Positions 51,744 through 58,774 of a DNA stretch of 64,000 bases are shown in pieces (positions within the stretch are counted from its first letter, which is position 1; every line of letters begins with the position of its first letter). The notes under the pieces were generated by a model. The model did not search any database. It had not been told where the DNA came from and saw only the letters and a program-made list of their open reading frames with translations. The DNA comes from Neoroseomonas lacus (GTDB taxonomy: Bacteria > Pseudomonadota > Alphaproteobacteria > Acetobacterales > Acetobacteraceae), in the NCBI RefSeq assembly GCF_014644535.1, contig NZ_BMKW01000001.1, positions 248,001-312,000 of the forward strand, given 5' to 3'. A program made the translations under genes and the position numbers.

Positions 51744-52882
51744 CCAACGAGACCATCCTCACCAACGTCTTCCTCGTCCTGCCCGACGAGGTGATCCACG
51801 GTACGCTGGTGATGCGCGACGGCCGCATCGCCGAAATCCAGCCTGGCCGCAGCCACGCGCTCACCGCGCGCGACCTCGATGGCGACCACCTGATCCCCGG
51901 CGTGGTCGACGTGCACACCGACAATCTCGAACGCCAGGTCCAGCCGCGGCAGAACGCCCGCTGGCCGTCGCGCTCGGCGATGATCGCGCATGACGCGCAA
52001 TGCGCCGCCGCCGGCGTCACCACGGTGTTCGACGCGCTCTGCCTCGGCGACCTCGGCTTCGACCAGGGCCGCGGGCAGACCTTCCTCGACGGCGTCGCCG
52101 ATCTCGACGCGCTGGCCGATACCGGCGTGCTGCGCAGCGAGCACTTCCTGCATCTACGCTGCGAATTGCCCGCCGCCGACATGGTCCCCGCGCTCGACCC
52201 GGTCGGCGACCATCCGCGCGTACGCATGGTCAGCCTGATGGATCATTCCCCCGGCGTCGGCCAGTACCGCGACATCCCGCGCTACGTCACCATGCGCCGC
52301 AAGCAGACCAGCCTGACGATCGACCAGGTGCAGGGCCGTATCGACGAATTGCTCGCCCAGCGCGAACGCCTGCGCGAACCGCAGCGCGCCTGGCTGCTCA
52401 ACCGCATCCGCCATCGCGACCTGCCGATCGCCTCGCATGACGATGATTCGCCCGACGAGGTGCGCCGCAACCTCGCCGACGGCATCGCCATCAGCGAATT
52501 CCCCGTCGCCATGGAAGCCGCCGAGGCGGCGCGCGATGCGGGCGTCGCGGTGATCGCCGGCGCGCCCAACATCGTCCGTGGCGGCAGCCATTCCGGCAAT
52601 GTCGCCGCCGCCGACCTGGTGCGCGCGAGCGCCGCCGACGCCTTCGCCTCCGACTACGTGCCGGCCTCGATGATCGAGGCCGCCTGGCGCACCGTGGAAC
52701 AGACCGGCATTTCCCTACCGGCTGCGGTGGCGATGATCGCCGACGCGCCGGCCCGCATGGCCCGCCTGCCCGACCGCGGCCGGCTCGAAGCCGGGCTGCG
52801 CGCGGACCTCGTGCAGGTCCGCCCGGTGCAGGACATGCCCGTGGTGCGCCGCGTGTGGCGCGAGGGCAACCGCGTCGCATGA
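51740..52882 (+). CDS. phnM: Alpha-D-ribose 1-methylphosphonate 5-triphosphate diphosphatase
   Basis: PhnM removes pyrophosphate from the ribosyl-phosphonate triphosphate before C-P cleavage. The 380-residue amidohydrolase has metal motif IPGVVDVHTDNLERQVQPR, DALCLGDLGFDQGRGQTF, LPIASHDDDSPDEVRR, GAPNIVRGGSHSGNVAAADLV and FASDYVPASMIEAAW. It matches canonical PhnM better than the copy at 45333. Confidence 0.96.
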   Translation: MTNETILTNVFLVLPDEVIHGTLVMRDGRIAEIQPGRSHALTARDLDGDHLIPGVVDVHTDNLERQVQPRQNARWPSRSAMIAHDAQCAAAGVTTVFDALCLGDLGFDQGRGQTFLDGVADLDALADTGVLRSEHFLHLRCELPAADMVPALDPVGDHPRVRMVSLMDHSPGVGQYRDIPRYVTMRRKQTSLTIDQVQGRIDELLAQRERLREPQRAWLLNRIRHRDLPIASHDDDSPDEVRRNLADGIAISEFPVAMEAAEAARDAGVAVIAGAPNIVRGGSHSGNVAAADLVRASAADAFASDYVPASMIEAAWRTVEQTGISLPAAVAMIADAPARMARLPDRGRLEAGLRADLVQVRPVQDMPVVRRVWREGNRVA

Positions 52883-53559
52883 CGCCCCATCGCCTCGCGC
52901 TGTATTGGGCGCCGCCGGATGACGACGCGCTGCATGCGCGCGGCTCCACCTGGCTCGGCCGTGACGCGGCGGCCGGTGCGCCGTTGCTGCAGCCAGCCCT
53001 GCCCGGCCACGACATCGCCGCGCTGACCGCCGACCCGCGCGGCTACGGCCTGCACGCCACGCTGAAGCCGCCCTTCCGCCTCGCCCATGGCTATGCGGCG
53101 GCGCGCGAGGCGGCGGCCGCCCTCGCCGCCCGCACCGCACCCTTCGACCTGCCGCCGCTCGCGGTGCATGACCTCGACGGCTTCCTCGCCTTGCGCGAGA
53201 CCGCGCCCTGCCCGGCCCTGCACGCCTTCGCCGATGCCTGCGTCACCGGCCTCGACGACCACCGCACGCCGCCCGACGAGGCCGAACTCGCCCGCCGCCG
53301 CCCCGACCGCCTGACCGCCCCGCAGCGCGAACACCTGACCCGCTGGGGCTACCCCTACGTCTTCGAGGAATGGCGCTTCCACGTCACGCTGACGCGGCGC
53401 CTGACCGCCGGGGAGAAGGCCGTGGTCATGCCGGCCGTCACCGACTACCTCGGCGATGCGCCGGGTCTCGCGCGGCGCGTCAGCACGCTCAGCCTCTTCG
53501 TGCAGCCCGCCCCCGGCGCGCCCTTCACGATCGCCGAGCGTCTTCCGCTGCGCGGCTGA
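52879..53559 (+). CDS. DUF1045 family protein, 2H phosphoesterase-like
   Basis: A 226-residue protein of the phosphonate-associated DUF1045 family. Two H-x-T motifs, YGLHATLKPPF near residue 60 and WRFHVTLTRRL near residue 178, give the 2H phosphoesterase pattern. In other bacteria such proteins lie in phn operons and are thought to act on cyclic ribose phosphates, in the place of PhnP. phnP itself is not seen here. The ATG overlaps the phnM stop. Its last 35 bases overlap the convergent phnN. Confidence 0.88.
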   Translation: MTPHRLALYWAPPDDDALHARGSTWLGRDAAAGAPLLQPALPGHDIAALTADPRGYGLHATLKPPFRLAHGYAAAREAAAALAARTAPFDLPPLAVHDLDGFLALRETAPCPALHAFADACVTGLDDHRTPPDEAELARRRPDRLTAPQREHLTRWGYPYVFEEWRFHVTLTRRLTAGEKAVVMPAVTDYLGDAPGLARRVSTLSLFVQPAPGAPFTIAERLPLRG

Positions 53560-54076
53560 GTTCCGCGACGACGCGCGCCGCACCTTCCTCGGGTGTGGCG
53601 TCATTCATCACCGTGGCGATGTCGAGGCCCGGCGCCAGTGTCATCTCGCGCTGCAACCGCGCCTTGATATCCGCCACGCTCTCGCGCCCGCGCGCCGTCA
53701 GCCGAGCCGCCAGCACCGCGATCGGCGCGCTCACCACCAGCACGCGCAGCGGGTAGCGCGACGCCGCTTCGGCCAGCACGCCGCGCGACAAATTCGCCAC
53801 CACCACGCGCCGCGCCGCGAGATCCTGCTCGATGTTACGCGGAATGCCATAGAACAGACCGTGCACGTTCCACCACAGCGCGAAGTGGCCGGCCTCCCGC
53901 TCTGCCTCGAAGGCGGCAAGGTTGAGCGGGCGATGCGCCTCGCCCCCCGCCTCAGCCGGCCGCGTGATGGCGCGCTGCACGAAGCGAAAGCGCGCATCGC
54001 CTTCCACTTGCGTGCGCGCCAGCGCCATCAACGTGTCCTTGCCGGCACCCGAAGGCCCCACCACCGCCATCAACAT
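53525..54076 (-). CDS. phnN: Ribose 1,5-bisphosphate phosphokinase
   Basis: PhnN turns ribose 1,5-bisphosphate into PRPP, returning the ribose of the C-P lyase route. The 183-residue P-loop kinase has VVGPSGAGKDTLMAL, FVQRAITRPAEAGGEAH, WWNVHGLFYGIPR and VVANLSRGVLAEA, all PhnN-type. It is unusual in lying on the opposite strand, overlapping the end of the DUF1045 gene convergently by 35 bases. The ATG at 54076 is chosen over a GTG at 54133. Confidence 0.92.
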   Translation of the reverse strand: MLMAVVGPSGAGKDTLMALARTQVEGDARFRFVQRAITRPAEAGGEAHRPLNLAAFEAEREAGHFALWWNVHGLFYGIPRNIEQDLAARRVVVANLSRGVLAEAASRYPLRVLVVSAPIAVLAARLTARGRESVADIKARLQREMTLAPGLDIATVMNDATPEEGAARVVAELSRAAEDARRS

Positions 54077-54156
54077 CGTCGCACGCCCCCGCGTAGGATT
54101 GACGCGCCCCCTCTGCCGCGCGACGAGTTTCACCGCAAGATCGAGGAACCGCCCAC

Positions 54157-55998
54157 ATGTCCGTCGTCACGCCGGAAATGATCGGCTTCCCCGCCAAGGA
54201 GGCGCCGAGCATGTTCACCACCCGCCCCGAGATCATCGGCACTTTCGGCGCCGTTGCCTCGACCCATTGGATCGCCAGCCAGGTCGGCATGTCGGTGCTC
54301 GAACGTGGCGGCAATGCCTTTGACGCTGCCGCCGCCGCCGGCTTCGCGCTGCAGATCGTCGAACCGCATCTGAACGGCCCGGGCGGTGATTGCCCGATCA
54401 TCCTGCACAGCGTGCGCACCGGGACGCAGCAGGTGATCTGCGGCCAGGGCCCGGCGCCATCCGGCCTCACCGTCGGCCTGATGCGCGACAAGCTTGGCAT
54501 GGAGATCATGCCCGGCACCGGCCTGCTCGCCACGCCTGTCCCCGGCGCCTTCGATGCCTGGATGGTGATGCTGCGCGACCACGGCACCTGGTCCGTGCGC
54601 GAGGTGCTGGCCTACGCCATTGGCTATGCGCGGAACGGCGCGCCGATGGTCCCGCGCATCCGCGCAACGATCGAAAGCGTCCGCCCACTGTTCGAGACGG
54701 AATGGACCACCTCCGCCGCGCTGTGGCTGCGCGATGGTGGGCCGGAGCCCAACGGCCTCTATGCCAACCCGACATTAGCCGATACCTACGAACGCGTCGT
54801 GCGCGAAGCCGAGGCCGTCGGTGGCTCGCGCGAGAACCAGGTCGATGCTGCGCGCGATGCCTGGTATCGCGGCTTCGTCGCCGAGGCGATCGGCAAGTTC
54901 GTCGCCGCGACCGAGGCGATGGACACCTCCGGCCGGCGCAATCGCGGCGTGCTGACCGCCGACGACATGGCGCGCTGGCATGCCGGCATCGAAGCCCCGA
55001 CCACGCTCGACTATCACGGCCACACCGTCCTGAAATGCGGCCCCTGGAGCCAGGGCCCGGCGATGCTTCAGACGCTGGCGTTGATGGGCGGCTTCGATGT
55101 CGCCGCGATGGACCCCGTCGGCGCGGACTTCATCCACTACGTATTGGAAGCGCAGAAGCTCGCCTTCGCCGATCGCGAGGCCTTCTACGGCGACCCGGCC
55201 TTCACCGATGTGCCAATGGCGACACTGCTCTCGCCTGCCTACAACGATGCGCGCCGCGCGCTGATGGGCGCCACGGCGTCGCTGGAGTTCCGCCCCGGCC
55301 AGCCCGACGGCCTGGTGCCGCGCACCGACTACGCCGCGGCGATCCGTCGTTCGAATGACCTCGCGGCGGCGATGGGCTCGGGCGAGCCGACCGTCTCGCG
55401 CCTCGGCGCTTCCGGCGGCGACACCTGCCATGTCGATGTCATCGACAAGCACGGCAACATGGTCAGCGCGACGCCATCGGCCGGCTGGCTGCAATCCTCG
55501 CCGGCGATCCCGGAACTCGGCTTCTGTCTTGGCTCGCGCTGCCAGATGTTCTGGCTCGACGAAACGCTACCGAACGGGTTGAAGCCCGGCAAGCGGCCGC
55601 GCACGACGCTCTCGCCCTCGATGGTGCTGCGCGACGGCAAGCCCTGGATGTCCTTCGGCACGCCGGGCGGCGAGCAGCAGGACCAGTGGCAGCCCATCAT
55701 GCTGATGCGCATGATCCATCACGGGCTGAACATCCAGCAGGCGATCGACCTGCCCTCCTTCCATTCCGAACATTGGATCAGCAGCTTCTGGCCGCGCGGC
55801 GCCAAGCCCAACAAGGCGGTGATCGAAGGCCGCTATACGCAGGCGGTGCTGGATGACCTGATCGCCCGCGGCCATGCCGCCGAGATGGGCGGCGAATGGT
55901 CGGAAGGCCGGCTGACCGGCGCGCGGCGTGAAGCGGACGGCACCATCCGCGCCGGCGCCAATCCGCGTGGCATGCAGGGCTATGCGGTCGGCCGCTGA
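54157..55998 (+). CDS. ggt: Gamma-glutamyltransferase family protein, no signal peptide
   Basis: A 613-residue Ntn-hydrolase of the gamma-glutamyltranspeptidase family, normally cleaving glutathione or gamma-glutamyl amides after autoprocessing. It has STHWIASQVGMSVLERGGNAFDAAAA, GPGGDCPIILHS, and the cleavage region GGDTCHVDVIDKHGNMVSAT, where the Thr of DTCH would become the N-terminal nucleophile of the small subunit. There is no export signal, unlike classical Ggt, so it is probably cytoplasmic and may be an amidase-like member. It heads a unit with the next two genes (TGATG and ATGA overlaps). Confidence 0.88.
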   Translation: MSVVTPEMIGFPAKEAPSMFTTRPEIIGTFGAVASTHWIASQVGMSVLERGGNAFDAAAAAGFALQIVEPHLNGPGGDCPIILHSVRTGTQQVICGQGPAPSGLTVGLMRDKLGMEIMPGTGLLATPVPGAFDAWMVMLRDHGTWSVREVLAYAIGYARNGAPMVPRIRATIESVRPLFETEWTTSAALWLRDGGPEPNGLYANPTLADTYERVVREAEAVGGSRENQVDAARDAWYRGFVAEAIGKFVAATEAMDTSGRRNRGVLTADDMARWHAGIEAPTTLDYHGHTVLKCGPWSQGPAMLQTLALMGGFDVAAMDPVGADFIHYVLEAQKLAFADREAFYGDPAFTDVPMATLLSPAYNDARRALMGATASLEFRPGQPDGLVPRTDYAAAIRRSNDLAAAMGSGEPTVSRLGASGGDTCHVDVIDKHGNMVSATPSAGWLQSSPAIPELGFCLGSRCQMFWLDETLPNGLKPGKRPRTTLSPSMVLRDGKPWMSFGTPGGEQQDQWQPIMLMRMIHHGLNIQQAIDLPSFHSEHWISSFWPRGAKPNKAVIEGRYTQAVLDDLIARGHAAEMGGEWSEGRLTGARREADGTIRAGANPRGMQGYAVGR

Positions 55999-56855
55999 TG
56001 CGTGTCCTTCTCGCCCTGCTGCACTACTTCAAGGGCGAGGCCGATTCGCGCCATTCCTCCACCGATGAACGCCGCCGCGAGCAACGCGCGGCGGTGCTGC
56101 GCCGGGTCATCGATTCCTGGCGCGGCACGCTTGGCGCCACCACCACGCTAAACATCGAGACCAAGCGCTTCGAACGGATGCGCGGCGCGGTTGATGGCCT
56201 CGACATCGTCGTCGTCACCAACGGTACCGACCATCTGCTGAATGAGGAGCACGCGAAGGCACGCGGCGTGCGCCACGTGACGGCGCAGGTGGACAACCCG
56301 CGCATGCTCGGCTTCGCCGCCCATCGGCTGTTTGCCGACATGCGCCATGCCTACGACCTGTTCTGCTATTCCGAGGATGACCTGCGCATCGCCGATGCCG
56401 GCTTCATCGACAGGCTGCGCGCCTTCCAGGACGCCTTCGGCCCGAAGCGGCTGCTGATGCCGAACCGCTTCGAATGGAACCCCGCCGGGCCGACGCTGAA
56501 GACCTGGATCGATGGCGACCTACGTCCCGGTGCCATCGAACGCTGGCGCGACCCGCTGCCGGATGAGGATTTCCTCCATCTGCCGATGCCGGGCCGCGCC
56601 CCGGTCACCTTCCGCCGCGCGCCGAACCCCCATGCCGGCTTCTTCGCGATCTCGGCGCCGCAACTCGCGCATTGGATGCGGCAGAAGCACTTCCTTGATC
56701 TCGACTGCGGATTCATCTCGCCGCTCGAAAGTGCCGCGACGCTCGGCATGCTGAAGACCTTCGCCATCTACAAGGCCTTCGGTCCCGATGCCGGCTTCCT
56801 CGAGATCGAACATCTCGACAATCGCTTCTCTTCCATGAAGCTGCCGGGAGCATGA
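55998..56855 (+). CDS. EDD-motif glycosyltransferase-like protein
   Basis: A 285-residue protein. It begins MRVLLALLHYFKGEADSRHSS, has VTNGTDHLLNEEHAKARG, and a YDLFCYSEDDLRIADAGFI segment near residue 125, an acidic motif like the DxD of GT-A transferases. ISPLESAATLGMLKTFAIYK lies near the end. I infer a transferase fold; the sugar and acceptor are unknown. Its ATG shares two bases with the ggt stop and its end overlaps the amidohydrolase, so the three are made together. Confidence 0.7.
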   Translation: MRVLLALLHYFKGEADSRHSSTDERRREQRAAVLRRVIDSWRGTLGATTTLNIETKRFERMRGAVDGLDIVVVTNGTDHLLNEEHAKARGVRHVTAQVDNPRMLGFAAHRLFADMRHAYDLFCYSEDDLRIADAGFIDRLRAFQDAFGPKRLLMPNRFEWNPAGPTLKTWIDGDLRPGAIERWRDPLPDEDFLHLPMPGRAPVTFRRAPNPHAGFFAISAPQLAHWMRQKHFLDLDCGFISPLESAATLGMLKTFAIYKAFGPDAGFLEIEHLDNRFSSMKLPGA

Positions 56856-57676
56856 CCATGCGTATCATCGACGCGCAGGTGCACATCTGGGCCAGCGGCA
56901 CGCCGAGCGGCGACCATCGCCAGGTGTCGTCCTTCACCGTTGACGAACTTCTCGTCGAAATGGCGGAAGCCGGCGTCGATGGCGCAGTGATCCACCCGCC
57001 CGTTTCCTGGGACCCCGACGCCAATGCGCTGGCTGAAGCTGCCGCCGCGCGATACCCCGGCCGCTTCGCCGTGCTCGGCCAGGTGCCACTCGATACGCCG
57101 GAGACCAGCCGCGCGCTGCTCGAGGGCTGGCGCGACCGCCCCGGGCAATGTGGCCTGCGCTACCCGCTGATCCGTGCCGACCAGAAGGACTGGCCCTTCG
57201 ACGGCACGCTCGACTGGCTCTGGCCCGTAGCGGAAGCCGAGGGCCTTCCCGTCGCCACCATGGCCTGGCGCTTCCTGCCGGAATTCGCCCGCATCGCCGA
57301 ACGCCATCCGCAACTGCGCCTGATCATCGACCATTGCGGCCTGATCCGGCACGAGAAGGGCGCCGCCGCCTTCTCCAACATCGACGCCGTCACGGACCTG
57401 GCGCGACTGCCGAATGTCGCGCTGAAGGCGACGGGTGCACCGGGCTATTCGCAGCAAGGCTACCCCTTCCGCGACATCCATGACGGCTTGCACCGGCTGT
57501 ATGACGCCTTCGGGCCGGATCGATTCTTCTGGGGCACCGACATCACCCGCATGCCGTGTTCATGGACCCAATGCATCACACTGTTCACCCAGGAATTGCC
57601 CTGGCTGCACGGTGCCGCGCTGGAGCGTGTGATGGGTGGCGCCGTCTGCGATTGGATCGGCTGGCACCGCCCCTGA
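56852..57676 (+). CDS. Amidohydrolase family 2 (TIM-barrel) protein
   Basis: A 274-residue metal-dependent hydrolase or decarboxylase-type protein. It has MRIIDAQVHIW (the H-x-W form of the first metal site), QCGLRYPLIR, LRLIIDHCGLIRHEKG with the metal His, and FFWGTDITRMPCSW with the catalytic Asp. The family covers lactonases, amidases and decarboxylases of ring acids; the substrate here is unknown. It ends the ggt unit, followed by a terminator. Confidence 0.88.
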   Translation: MTMRIIDAQVHIWASGTPSGDHRQVSSFTVDELLVEMAEAGVDGAVIHPPVSWDPDANALAEAAAARYPGRFAVLGQVPLDTPETSRALLEGWRDRPGQCGLRYPLIRADQKDWPFDGTLDWLWPVAEAEGLPVATMAWRFLPEFARIAERHPQLRLIIDHCGLIRHEKGAAAFSNIDAVTDLARLPNVALKATGAPGYSQQGYPFRDIHDGLHRLYDAFGPDRFFWGTDITRMPCSWTQCITLFTQELPWLHGAALERVMGGAVCDWIGWHRP

Positions 57677-57732
57677 TCGATTGCGCAGCAACCGCCCGAA
57701 GGTCCAGGAACCTCCGTTTCCTGGCGGGGTGC

Positions 57733-57758
57733 TCGAGGGGCGGCGCCTCTCGATCTTT
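57733..57758 (+). terminator. Rho-independent terminator after the amidohydrolase gene
   Basis: An 8-bp stem (TCGAGGGG / CCTCTCGA with one G-U pair) around a 5-base loop is followed by TCTTT. A 7-bp hairpin (CCAGGAA/TTCCTGG, 57704-57724) lies just before it. Confidence 0.6.
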
Positions 57759-57760
57759 CC

Positions 57761-58252
57761 TCAGAACATCCCAATCGCCAGCCCGGCGGCGATGGTCGCA
57801 CCAAGTTCCTCGCAGCGCGCGATGTCCTCTGCTGCGATCGTCTTCGGCGCGAGGATTGCCTCCGGCGTCTGTGCATGGGTGCACACGATGATCGGCTCGG
57901 CGACGGCCCGTAGCCGCCACCCCGTCGCGATGCGCGCCACCTGCCGCACCGCGTTGCTCCCATCGCTGCCCGCACAGACCATCAAGCCGTAGGCGCGCCC
58001 CTCGACCCGCCCCAGCGCCGCGTAATAGGTGCGATCGAAGAAGTCCTTCATCATCCCGGCGATGGCGGCGAGGTTTTCCGGCGTTGCGAAGATGTACGCA
58101 TCCGCCGCCAGCACATCCTCCGCCGTCGTGTCCCGCGCTTCCAGCAACCGCACGGCGACGCCCTCGCCCGCCGCCGCGCGCGCCGCCGCCTGCGCCATCT
58201 GCCGCGTCCCGCCGGTCATCGAATGGAACACCACCAGCAGCGTCTTCGTCAT
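57761..58252 (-). CDS. Flavodoxin-fold protein / NAD(P)H-dependent FMN reductase-like
   Basis: A 163-residue flavodoxin-like protein. The FMN phosphate loop is HSMTGGTRQMAQAAARAA, the second region YIFATPENLAAIAGMMKDFFDRTYY covers the isoalloxazine site, and GLMVCAGSDGSNAVRQ follows. It is a likely small electron carrier or quinone/FMN reductase. It is divergent from the CMD-family gene (50 bases between starts), which may share its regulation. Confidence 0.85.
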   Translation of the reverse strand: MTKTLLVVFHSMTGGTRQMAQAAARAAAGEGVAVRLLEARDTTAEDVLAADAYIFATPENLAAIAGMMKDFFDRTYYAALGRVEGRAYGLMVCAGSDGSNAVRQVARIATGWRLRAVAEPIIVCTHAQTPEAILAPKTIAAEDIARCEELGATIAAGLAIGMF

Positions 58253-58302
58253 CGCAGGCCCTCGCGTCTATGCTCGCGTCCCATCATGCAGGAGGAACCA
58301 CG

Positions 58303-58710
58303 ATGACCGACAAGGCTGCGCATGACGCGCTGCAAACGACCGGCCGCCAGGCGATGACCGAGGTCCTGGGCGAGGCCTACACCGCCCGCCGCGACACCAC
58401 CACCACGCCGCTGAACCAGGCGCTGCGCCATTTGTCGGAGGAATTCCCCTACGCCTCGCTGTGGACGCGCGACGTCATCACGCGTCGCGAACGCTCCATG
58501 GTGACGATCGGCATGTTGGTCGCGATGAGCCAGCACCACGAACTGCGCGGCCACTTGGTCGGTGCGTTGAACAATGGCTGCACACCCGAGGAGATCGCCG
58601 AGGTTATTACCCATGCCTGCGCCTATGCCGGCTTCCCCGCCGCCATCGCGGCGATGCGCACGGCCGAGGACGTCCTGCGCGAGGTCGGCGCGACACCGAC
58701 CTCGCCCTAA
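58303..58710 (+). CDS. Carboxymuconolactone decarboxylase family protein
   Basis: A 135-residue small helical protein. It has TPLNQALRHLSEEFPYASLWTRDVI, RRERSMVTIGMLVAMSQHHELRGHLVGALNNGCTPEEIAEVI (seen in parts) and THACAYAGFPAAIAAMRTAEDVL. It lacks the CxxC of AhpD, so it is nearer to PcaC (4-carboxymuconolactone decarboxylase), although no other aromatic-catabolic genes are nearby. The ATG at 58303 follows GGAGGA. Confidence 0.88.
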   Translation: MTDKAAHDALQTTGRQAMTEVLGEAYTARRDTTTTPLNQALRHLSEEFPYASLWTRDVITRRERSMVTIGMLVAMSQHHELRGHLVGALNNGCTPEEIAEVITHACAYAGFPAAIAAMRTAEDVLREVGATPTSP

Positions 58711-58728
58711 ACCGCCTCTTCCTTGTTC

Positions 58729-58768
58729 GAGCATCGTCACGCGCCTGACTGAGACCAGCCAGGCGCGA
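58729..58768 (-). repeat. 3'-end hairpin element, copy C
   Basis: Third copy of the 40-bp element, gap-free against copy A (8017). It starts 7 bases after the stop of the ThDP enzyme gene on the minus strand. The hairpin is the longest of the three: CGCGCCTGGCT pairs with AGTCAGGCGCG (one G-U) around GGTCTC, then the tail GTGACGATGCTC. It separates two convergent genes. Confidence 0.65.
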
Positions 58769-58774
58769 TCTTCC

